This document shows, in pieces, positions 57,606 to 64,000 of a stretch of DNA of 64,000 nt. Position numbers and translations under genes: made by a program. The DNA lies in NCBI RefSeq assembly GCF_003030465.1, contig NZ_CP028339.1:1860001-1924000 (forward strand), written 5' to 3'. Each line of letters begins with the position of its first letter. Position 1 is the stretch's first letter. The DNA comes from Thauera aromatica K172 (GTDB lineage: Bacteria; Pseudomonadota; Gammaproteobacteria; Burkholderiales; Rhodocyclaceae). A model generated the notes under the pieces. It saw only the letters and a list, made by a program, of their open reading frames with translations, was not told the DNA's origin and did no database searches.

Positions 57606-58445
57606 TCAGCCGTCCTCGCCGAAGAGGTCGAGGATGCCGTCCAGACCGCTGTGGTCGAGGCAGCAATGGGCGACGTCGCGTAGCACCGGCTTGGGATGAA
57701 AAGCGACGCCGAAGCCGGCGGCGCGCAGCATCGGGATGTCGTTGGCGCCATCTCCGGCGGCGATCACCTGGTCTTCGGCGAGGCCCAGTTCGTCGCGCAG
57801 CCGCTGCAGGTGGGCGGCTTTCGCCGCACCGTCGACGATGTCACCGACGATGCGCCCGGTGAGCCGGCCGTTGGCCACTTCGAGTTCGTTGGCGTAGGCG
57901 TGATCGAAGCCGAGCCGCGCCTGCAGGCGCTCGGTGAAGTAGGTGAAGCCGCCCGAAACCAGCATGCTGCGGATACCGGCCCGCTGCAGGCCCTGGAGCA
58001 GGCGTTCGGCCCCGGGGTTGAGCTGCAGGCGTTTTTCGTACACTTCGCCGAGGGCGCTCTCGGCCAGCCCCGCGAGCAGCGCCACGCGGCGGCTCAGCGA
58101 CTCGCGGAAATCGATCTCGCCCTCCATTGCCGCTTCGGTGATCGCCGCCACTTCGGCCTTCAGCCCCTGCATGTCGGCGATCTCGTCGATGCATTCGATG
58201 TTGATCAGGGTCGAATCCATGTCGGTCACGAACAGCCCGAAGTCGCTCAGGCGGCGCCCTTCGGGCAGCCAGGCGTGGTCGAGCCGGGCCTCGGCGCAGG
58301 CGGCGAGCAGCCCTTCGTGGGGGCGGGCGCCGAGAAGGCGGAAGGAGCGCGGCGTGATCTGCTCGACCGCATCGGCGCCGGTGAGCGTGGCGATGCGCTC
58401 GAGCGCGGCGCGGTCGACGTCGCGGGCAAGGACCACCAGGTTCAT
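57606..58445 (-). CDS. serB: Phosphoserine phosphatase
   Basis: Last step of serine synthesis. The 279-residue product has an N-terminal ACT-like domain and the HAD catalytic motif DMDSTLINIE, motif II SGGFT and the late GDGANDIPM. Its ATG overlaps the aroG stop (ATGA). It converges with ybbA. Confidence 0.96.
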   Translation of the reverse strand: MNLVVLARDVDRAALERIATLTGADAVEQITPRSFRLLGARPHEGLLAACAEARLDHAWLPEGRRLSDFGLFVTDMDSTLINIECIDEIADMQGLKAEVAAITEAAMEGEIDFRESLSRRVALLAGLAESALGEVYEKRLQLNPGAERLLQGLQRAGIRSMLVSGGFTYFTERLQARLGFDHAYANELEVANGRLTGRIVGDIVDGAAKAAHLQRLRDELGLAEDQVIAAGDGANDIPMLRAAGFGVAFHPKPVLRDVAHCCLDHSGLDGILDLFGEDG

Positions 58446-59521
58446 GCGCTGCGCTCCCGCTGCGGCAGGGCGGTGCGCAACACGGCGGCAGCGTTGCGGA
58501 TCATCTCTTCGGTGGTGTCCCAGCCGACGCAGGCGTCGGTGACCGAGCAGCCGTACCTGAGCTGGCCGAGGTCGGCCGGAATCGACTGGTTGCCCGCTTC
58601 CAGGTTGCTCTCGACCATCAGGCCGATGATCGACTGGTTGCCTTCGCGGATCTGGTGCATGACGTCCTTCATCACCAGCGGCTGAAGCTCGGGCTTTTTC
58701 CACGAGTTGGCGTGCGAGCAGTCGACGACGATGTTCTTCGGCAGCTTGGCCTTGGCGAGCGCCTGTTCGGCGAGCGAGATCGACACCGTGTCGTAGTTCG
58801 GCCGCCCGCCGCCGCCGCGCAGCACGACGTGGCCGTAGCGGTTGCCGCGGGTGCGGGTGATCGCCGACTGGCCTTCGCTGTTGATGCCGAGGAAGCTGTG
58901 CGGGCTGGCGGCCGAAATGATGGCGTTGATGGCGACGTCGAGATCGCCGTCGGTGGCGTTCTTGAACCCGACCGGAGTGGACAGGCCGGAAGCCATCTCG
59001 CGGTGGGTCTGCGATTCGGAGGTGCGTGCGCCGATCGCGGTCCACGAGATCAGGTCGCCGTAGTACTGCGGCGCGATCGGGTCGAGCGCTTCGGTGGCGG
59101 TGGGCAGGCCGAGCTCGCAGACGTCGAGCAGGAACTTGCGCGCGCGCTCCATGCCGATGTCGATGCGGAAGGAATCGTCCATGAAGGGGTCGTTGATGAA
59201 GCCCTTCCAGCCGGTGGACGTGCGCGGCTTCTCGAAATACACCCGCATCACCAGCAGGAGGCTGTCGGCGACTTCGTCGGCGAGCGCCTTCAGCCGGCGC
59301 GCATAGTCGAGGCCGGCCTCCGGATCGTGGATCGAGCACGGCCCGACCACCACGAACACGCGCGGATCCTTGTGGTCGAGAATGTCCATCACCGCTTTGC
59401 GCCCGGCCACCACCGAAGCCGCCGCCCGCTCGGTGAGCGGCACGCGCGCCTTGATTTCCTCCGGCGAGGGCATGTGGTCGAAGGCGACGACGTTGAGGTT
59501 TTCGGTCTGGGTGAGGGGCAT
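58442..59521 (-). CDS. aroG: 3-deoxy-7-phosphoheptulonate synthase (AroG/F/H type I)
   Basis: First step of aromatic amino acid synthesis, condensing phosphoenolpyruvate and erythrose 4-phosphate. The 359-residue product has VVGPCSIHDP, FEKPRTSTGWKGFINDP, GARTSESQTHREMAS and DCSHANSWKKP. Which aromatic amino acid inhibits it cannot be told from sequence. It is cotranscribed and overlapping with serB. Confidence 0.95.
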   Translation of the reverse strand: MPLTQTENLNVVAFDHMPSPEEIKARVPLTERAAASVVAGRKAVMDILDHKDPRVFVVVGPCSIHDPEAGLDYARRLKALADEVADSLLLVMRVYFEKPRTSTGWKGFINDPFMDDSFRIDIGMERARKFLLDVCELGLPTATEALDPIAPQYYGDLISWTAIGARTSESQTHREMASGLSTPVGFKNATDGDLDVAINAIISAASPHSFLGINSEGQSAITRTRGNRYGHVVLRGGGGRPNYDTVSISLAEQALAKAKLPKNIVVDCSHANSWKKPELQPLVMKDVMHQIREGNQSIIGLMVESNLEAGNQSIPADLGQLRYGCSVTDACVGWDTTEEMIRNAAAVLRTALPQRERSA

Positions 59522-59710
59522 TGCGGGGACTCCGGTTACGGCCAGGGAAACGGGTAATTGTAACTCCCGCAGCGGGGAGTGGTCGTGGCGATGTGAGCGC
59601 AGCGGAACGGCGCAAGGGCCGGCGATCGGGCGCGAGGCCGGGAGGCATCACCGCCCCCGGGCGACGGCTGCGGGCTAGAATTCCGCCAAATCCCGAACAG
59701 GAGACTATCG

Positions 59711-60043
59711 ATGACCGAACGCTGCGCCTGGTGCGGCAACGATCCGCTCTATGTCGCCTATCACGACACCGAATGGGGCGTGCCCAGCCATGACGATCGC
59801 CATCTGTTCGAGATGCTGGTGCTCGAAGGCGCGCAGGCGGGGCTGAGCTGGCTCACCATCCTGAAGAAGCGCGAGCACTACCGGCGTGCGTTTGACGGCT
59901 TCGATGCCGAGCGTGTCGCCCGTTACGGGGCGGAGGAGGTCGCCCGCCTGCTCGCCGATCCCGGCATCGTGCGCAACCAGCGGAAGGTGGAGGCGGCCAT
60001 CGCCAATGCGCACGCGGCGCTGGCGGTGCGCGAGCGCTTCGGA
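59711..60043 (+). pseudogene. tag: 3-methyladenine DNA glycosylase I, 3'-truncated by IS66 debris
   Basis: The first 111 codons are normal Tag (MTERCAWCGNDPLYVAYHD, LEGAQAGLSWLTILKKRE with the catalytic Glu). The homology stops at RERFG, at the junction with IS66-derived sequence. The frame then runs on as unrelated residues to 60466, making a hybrid of 251 codons. The C-terminal ~70-80 residues, including the His and Cys that hold zinc with the N-terminal Cys and His, are absent. No separate 3' part was found nearby. The gene is predicted inactive. Confidence 0.9.
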
Positions 60044-60340
60044 CAGCCACGACGCCGACGGCAGCGTAGCGAACTCCAGGCACCAGCCAGACGGGCTACG
60101 CAGCGACAGGACCCCCGCCGCCTGCAGCGGCGAGGTGACGCCGACAGGGCGGGCCGCCACCAAGGTCAGGAACGCGTCCGATTTGCGCGCGGCCACCGCC
60201 CGTCCCTGGCGCACCCAGTACCCCAGCGACTTCTTGTTCAACCCATGCTCGGCGCTATACGCCGCCTGCGTCTGACCGCTGCGCCGCCACTGCTCCACAT
60301 GCGCACGCCAGCGCGCAGCGCGCTCGGAATGATGGCTCAT
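60044..60340 (-). pseudogene. tnpA: IS66 TnpA (truncated)
   Basis: A Shine-Dalgarno site AGGAGG precedes the ATG at 60340. The product starts MSHHSERAARWRAHVEQWRR, followed by a helix-turn-helix-like SGQTQAAYSAEHGLNKKSL, as in the IS66 accessory protein TnpA. It reads into the tag region near WLSEAL without its own stop, and is therefore truncated. Confidence 0.8.
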
Positions 60341-60415
60341 CACGACCTCCTGCAAAAAACCAGGAGTGTCCGCAAACCACCTCCGCAATCACAGGTGGGC
60401 GCGCCGGACGCTTAC
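60044..60415 (-). mobile_element. IS66-family element remnant (tnpA side)
   Basis: The left end reads GTAAGCGTCCGG on the minus strand from 60415, the typical IS66 terminal start. tnpA follows from 60340. The element breaks off near 60043 where the tag sequence begins. tnpB and most of tnpC are missing, so it is not autonomous. Confidence 0.8.
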
Positions 60416-60590
60416 CTGGATGCTGGACGACACCGGAGTGCTGTGCACCTAGTTCGGTCCAGCTGAACATCCAATTTTTGCGACCGATGGGAATCAGCCG
60501 TAGCGCCCGTTCGAGGTGATTGGTGTCGATGGGGACGTCGGGATCGGCCAGGAACACTTCCAGAGCCGCGCGTCGCTTGTGCGCATAAAT
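60416..60590 (-). pseudogene. tnpC: IS66 TnpC C-terminal fragment
   Basis: On the minus strand the segment encodes FLADPDVPIDTNHLERALRL and then IPIGRKNWMFSWTELGA, matching the C-terminus of IS66 TnpC transposase. It stops abruptly at VVQ, where the GTAAGCG end of the second IS66 remnant begins. This indicates one IS66 inserted into another, with later deletion. Confidence 0.8.
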
Positions 60591-60702
60591 TGAGCACGGT
60601 CACTGCTGCTGATGCCTTTTCCCGGCGGAATGATCAAGCAGCGTGATGGCGGACCGCCGGCCGGGAGGGAGCCGGCGAGGTGTGGAACATGAGACCGGGG
60701 GA

Positions 60703-60990
60703 TCAGTCCTCGAAGCAGAGCAGGACCCCGTCCGTTGCCTGCTGGCGCAGTGGAATCAGCGCCTGGTAAGCGGCCGATGCGTGCCACCCGTCGACTGCGG
60801 CGACGTCCGGAAAGCGGATCATCACCGTGTCGGTGTGGATGTGCTCGCCGGCCAGCACCTTAACGATCCTGCCGCGAAGGATCAGTTCTCCCCCCCACGG
60901 CGCCAGCGTGGCTGGAACGCGGCTGCGGTATTCGGCCCACTTGTCTGCATCCTTGACGGTCAGGTGCCCGATGAGATACGCATTGCCCAT
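60703..60990 (-). CDS. DUF1330 family protein
   Basis: A 95-residue ferredoxin-like-fold protein of the DUF1330 family: AYLIGHLTVKDADKWAEY, GGELILRG and VMIRFPDVAAVDGW. The function is unknown. A GGAG site precedes the ATG. The gap to the IS66 remnant (60591-60702) shows nothing. Confidence 0.85.
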   Translation of the reverse strand: MGNAYLIGHLTVKDADKWAEYRSRVPATLAPWGGELILRGRIVKVLAGEHIHTDTVMIRFPDVAAVDGWHASAAYQALIPLRQQATDGVLLCFED

Positions 60991-61104
60991 GTGCTTCGCT
61001 CCGAATCAGCAACAAGATGTGGGTGCGGGGACCACGCACCGCTTCAGAACCATATCCGCACCGTCATATTTCCAGGCTACGCCACAGAGGCGAGTACCGC
61101 GGGC

Positions 61105-62112
61105 TCATCGTGGCGCGGGGCTGCGCAGGGAGCTCCAGAAGGCTGCGCCGATCAGCACCGCACCGATGAGGCCGGTAACGGTTTCGGGAATGTGCACGTG
61201 GACGCCGATGAACATGATCGTCGCCAGCGCTCCGATCGCCCAGAACGCACCGTGCTCGAGGTAGCGATAGGCGTCCAGCGTGCCGCGATAGACCAGCATC
61301 AGGGTGAATGAGCGGACGAACATGGCACCGACGCCGAGGCCGATGGCGATGATCGGCAGGCTGGTGGTCAGGGCGAAGGCACCGATGACGCCGTCGAAGC
61401 TGAACGATGCGTCGAGCAGTTCGAGGTACATGAACCCGGCGAAACCGGTTTTCGCGGCGACTTTGCCGCCTTCTCCGGGTTCACCGCCCATGATTGCGCC
61501 GAGCCCGTCGGCGGCAATGTAGATGACCAGGCCCCAGATGCCTGCGATGATGAACTCGACCCGCTGATCCGGGGTGTCCAGCCAAGCCGAACTTGCCAGG
61601 ATAACCAGGAGCGTCAGCAGGATTTGTGCTGCCTCAAGGCGGCCGAGGTGGGTCAACGGAGCCTCGATCGGCGCCAGCCAGTGCGTATCCTTGTTGGTGT
61701 CGATGAAGAACTTGAGGAACACCATCAGCAGGAAGGCGCCGCCGAAGGCCGCGATTTCGTGGTGTGCTGAAGTCAGCAGGCGGGCGTATTCGTCGGGGTT
61801 GAATAGCGCGAGGTGGACCACCTCCAGCGGTCCGAGGCTGGCGACGATGCCGACGATGGCCAGCGGGAACACGATGCGCATGCCGAATACCGCGATCAGG
61901 ATGCCCCACAGGAGGAAACGCTGCCGCCATTTCTCGTCCATGTCCCGCAGCACTGTGGCGTTGACCACCGCGTTGTCGAACGACAGCGAAGTCTCCAGCA
62001 CCGCCAGCACGGCAATGATGAACACTGCCGGGGGGCCGCCGAGCAGATATCCACCGACGAGGCTCAGTGCGGTGAAGCCGATCGACCAGCTGAAATACTT
62101 GAGGTTCTGCAT
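61105..62112 (-). CDS. TerC/DUF475 family membrane protein
   Basis: A 335-residue protein with about eight membrane spans and the acidic family motif ETSLSFDNAVVNA, plus a second DASFSFDGVIGAFALT, typical of the DUF475 branch of TerC. Such proteins are linked to metal (Mn) export or tellurite resistance. The specific role here is unknown. The ATG at 62112 gives the conserved N-terminus; an upstream ATG adds a non-conserved stretch. Confidence 0.88.
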   Translation of the reverse strand: MQNLKYFSWSIGFTALSLVGGYLLGGPPAVFIIAVLAVLETSLSFDNAVVNATVLRDMDEKWRQRFLLWGILIAVFGMRIVFPLAIVGIVASLGPLEVVHLALFNPDEYARLLTSAHHEIAAFGGAFLLMVFLKFFIDTNKDTHWLAPIEAPLTHLGRLEAAQILLTLLVILASSAWLDTPDQRVEFIIAGIWGLVIYIAADGLGAIMGGEPGEGGKVAAKTGFAGFMYLELLDASFSFDGVIGAFALTTSLPIIAIGLGVGAMFVRSFTLMLVYRGTLDAYRYLEHGAFWAIGALATIMFIGVHVHIPETVTGLIGAVLIGAAFWSSLRSPAPR

Positions 62113-62361
62113 GTGCCAACTTCGGATCTGGAATGGGGCTTTCGCCTGGGTGGGGCGCATTCTAGCACCGGTCCGGTGCGCATGAGCCGGGCGCGGCCGG
62201 TGCGAGCGGTGGCTCGCCACAGCGGTTGGCCTGCGGTCGACGCGCGGCCGGATAGCGCAGGGGGGCGGATCGATCGTGGGTCGGGTGTCCTATACTGGAT
62301 GCAAGCAGAGGCGGATGTCCGAATAATGCTGTACGCATGAATCGCCACACGGGAGCAGGCT

Positions 62362-63492
62362 GTGATCATCGGGGTTCCAAGGGAAATCAAGAACAACGAG
62401 TTCCGTGTCGGGATGACGCCGGCCGGAGTTGCCGAATTCGTCGCCCATGGCCACACGGTGCTGGTCGAGTGCCAGGCGGGAGAAGGCTCCTCCTACAGCG
62501 ATGCGGATTACGCACTGGCGGGGGCACGGCTGGCCACTTCGGCCGCGGAAGTGTTCGGCGAAGCGGACATGATCATCAAGGTCAAGGAGCCACAGGCGCT
62601 CGAACTGGCGATGTTGCGACCCGGCCAGATTCTGTTCGCCTACCTCCACCTCGCCCCCGATCGGGCACAGACCGAAGGCCTGCTGCAATCGGGGGCGCTC
62701 TGCATCGGCTACGAGACCGTGGAGCTGGCGGCAGGGCGCTTGCCGCTGCTGGCGCCGATGTCCGAAGTCGCCGGGCGGATGGCAGCACAGGTGGGCGCAT
62801 CCCTGCTGCAGCGTTCGAGCGGAGGGCGCGGCGTGCTGATGGGAGGGGTTGCCGGCGTCCTGCCGGCGAACGTGCTCATCCTAGGAGCGGGGATCGTCGG
62901 CATCAACGCGGCCTATGTGGCGAAGGGAATGGGGGCGAGCGTGACCCTCATGGATGTGGATCTCGAACGCCTGCGGCAAATCGAGTTCGTCTGGGGTAGC
63001 GCGGTCCGTACCGTGTACTCGACCCGGCACGATGTCGAGCGCATGGTGGCCGAGGCCGATCTGGTGATTGGCGCGGTGCTGCAGGCCGGAGCGCGGACGC
63101 CGGTGCTGATCACGCGCGACATGCTCGCCCTGATGAAGCGGCGCGCGGTGATCCTCGATGTCGCCGTTGATCAGGGAGGCTGCATCGAGACGATCAGGCC
63201 GACGACACATGCCGATCCGACCTACCTGGTCGATGAAATCCTGCACTATGGGGTCACGAACATGCCCGGGGCGTTGCCGCGAACGTCGACCCAGGCCCTG
63301 ATGAACGCGACCCTGCGCTACGGGCTGGCGATCGCCGACAAGGGCTGGCTGCGCGCGGTGTGCGACGACCCCGCCCTGGCGAGGGGGGTGAATATCCTCG
63401 AAGGCCGCATCACCAGTCGCCCGGTGGCCGAGGCTCACGGCATGGCGTTCACCCCCCTGGAAGTGCTGGTGCCGTGTTCCGCCGCGCCGTAG
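62362..63492 (+). CDS. ald: Alanine dehydrogenase
   Basis: NAD-dependent reversible deamination of alanine to pyruvate. The 376-residue product starts at a GTG (62362) with GGAGCAGG upstream, giving the conserved IIGVPREIKNNEFRVG. The catalytic His is in YLHLA and the Rossmann motif is GAGIVGINAAYVAKGMGA. A TATACT -10 lies at 62291-62296. The rest of 62113-62361 shows no gene. Confidence 0.96.
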   Translation: MIIGVPREIKNNEFRVGMTPAGVAEFVAHGHTVLVECQAGEGSSYSDADYALAGARLATSAAEVFGEADMIIKVKEPQALELAMLRPGQILFAYLHLAPDRAQTEGLLQSGALCIGYETVELAAGRLPLLAPMSEVAGRMAAQVGASLLQRSSGGRGVLMGGVAGVLPANVLILGAGIVGINAAYVAKGMGASVTLMDVDLERLRQIEFVWGSAVRTVYSTRHDVERMVAEADLVIGAVLQAGARTPVLITRDMLALMKRRAVILDVAVDQGGCIETIRPTTHADPTYLVDEILHYGVTNMPGALPRTSTQALMNATLRYGLAIADKGWLRAVCDDPALARGVNILEGRITSRPVAEAHGMAFTPLEVLVPCSAAP

Positions 63493-63557
63493 GGGCGATG
63501 GAAGCGGCAATGCGCGGGCTGCTTGCTCCGCGTTTGCGGGGGGCGGAGCGACGCTTC

Positions 63558-63571
63558 TTGATTCGAATCAA
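63558..63571 (+). promoter_or_regulatory. Perfect FNR/Dnr box before the octaheme cytochrome
   Basis: TTGAT-TCGA-ATCAA is an exact match to TTGAT-N4-ATCAA and fully palindromic. It is 77 bases before the ATG at 63648. A TAATGC at 63592-63597 is a possible -10, placing transcription near 63606. Confidence 0.8.
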
Positions 63572-63647
63572 ATTAGACAATTATCAAAAAGTAATGCTCG
63601 GGCGAGCCTTACCATGATCAAGAGGCATCGGCTGATGGGGGAAGACC

Positions 63648-64000
63648 ATGGGCAGGCGATTATCCTGGTTGCACCGTATTCTCGGTGCCATGCTGCTGAT
63701 GGCGGCAAGCGCCCTGGCAGGGGCGAGCGCTACCGGAACGGCGGATCACGCTAAATTCGACGGGCTCAAGGGGCCGTTCAGGACCGGCGCAGAAGTGACC
63801 CGCGCCTGCCTCGCCTGTCATACCGAAGCGGCCCGGCAGGTGATGGCGACCCGGCACTGGAGCTGGGAGTACGTCAATGCCGATACCGGCCAGAAGCTGG
63901 GCAAGAAGACCATGCTCAACGGCTTTTGCATCGGCAACCGCTCGAACGAGCCCTTCTGCCAGTCCTGTCATGTCGGCTACGGCTGGAAGGACGAGACGTT
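63648..64000 (+). CDS. Tetrathionate reductase-like octaheme cytochrome (OTR), N-terminal part
   Basis: The frame runs off the window end. A GGGGAAG site precedes the ATG, and the first ~27 residues form a signal peptide (...LAGASA). Two CXXCH sites appear in CLACHTEAARQVM and CQSCHVGYGWKD. The intervening HWSWEYVNADTGQKLGKK is characteristic of the octaheme tetrathionate-reductase family. Such periplasmic cytochromes reduce nitrite, hydroxylamine or tetrathionate in vitro. The rest lies outside the window, so the heme count cannot be confirmed. Confidence 0.85.
   Translation, partial: MGRRLSWLHRILGAMLLMAASALAGASATGTADHAKFDGLKGPFRTGAEVTRACLACHTEAARQVMATRHWSWEYVNADTGQKLGKKTMLNGFCIGNRSNEPFCQSCHVGYGWKDET

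Overview
The window is a GC-rich chromosomal segment from a denitrifying betaproteobacterium. The Rhodocyclales (Thauera / Azoarcus / Aromatoleum group) fit best. This is inferred from gene content and order: a cytochrome cd1 nir cluster, a separate cNor cluster with nnrS and a Dnr-type regulator, and a typical betaproteobacterial housekeeping complement (minCDE, hslO, tex, bpt/aat, alaA-hom-thrC, selD/mnmH). No tRNA, rRNA or CRISPR array was recognised.

Region 1 (1-13.4 kb) is the nitrite reductase locus. After the tail of a YihY/BrkB-type membrane protein comes nirE, divergent from a long plus-strand series: nirS, nirT, a cytochrome with an ethylbenzene-dehydrogenase-like domain, a cupredoxin, nirC, nirF, fused nirD-nirL, nirG, nirH, nirJ, nirN and nnrS. 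This makes cytochrome cd1 nitrite reductase, supplies it with electrons and builds heme d1. FNR/Dnr-type boxes precede nirS and nirC.

Region 2 (13.4-22.6 kb), on the minus strand, is the nitric oxide reductase locus: norC-norB, then an Epd-type dehydrogenase, then norE-norF-norQ, two membrane proteins (one a polyferredoxin), norD and dnr. FNR/Dnr-type boxes precede norC and norE. NirS makes NO, NorCB reduces it to N2O, NorD/NorQ/NorE/NorF help assemble or support NorCB, and Dnr presumably switches the system on.

Region 3 (22.7-30.7 kb) holds an amidase, pyrD, the N-degron transferases bpt and aat, and a ferric-iron ABC transporter in two divergent or convergent parts (fbpC; fbpB; fbpA), plus a DUF2325 protein beside candidate Fur sites. 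An IS1182-family element (30.8-32.3 kb) abuts an NlpC/P60 gene and carries its stop codon.

Region 4 (33-59.5 kb) is mostly ordinary: a translationally coupled PhoH/PIN - DUF294/CBS - DnaQ-like trio, a peroxiredoxin, the alaA-hom-thrC area with dodecin and a 47-residue membrane peptide, minCDE, a redox-cysteine-less Hsp33, tex, a Pat-like acetyltransferase, mnmH/selD, tesA/ybbA, serB and a DAHP synthase.

Region 5 (59.7-64 kb) has a tag gene cut short by nested IS66 debris, a DUF1330 gene, a TerC/DUF475 membrane protein, alanine dehydrogenase and, running off the end, an octaheme tetrathionate-reductase-like cytochrome behind a perfect FNR/Dnr box.

The most interesting deviations are the Hsp33 without its four zinc cysteines, the CX3CH-containing cytochrome and cupredoxin inside the nir operon, the apparently leaderless norE promoter, the epd gene lodged inside the nor locus, a DnaQ-like protein with two catalytic Asp to Asn changes, and a CX3CX2C insert in the iron-transporter ATPase.
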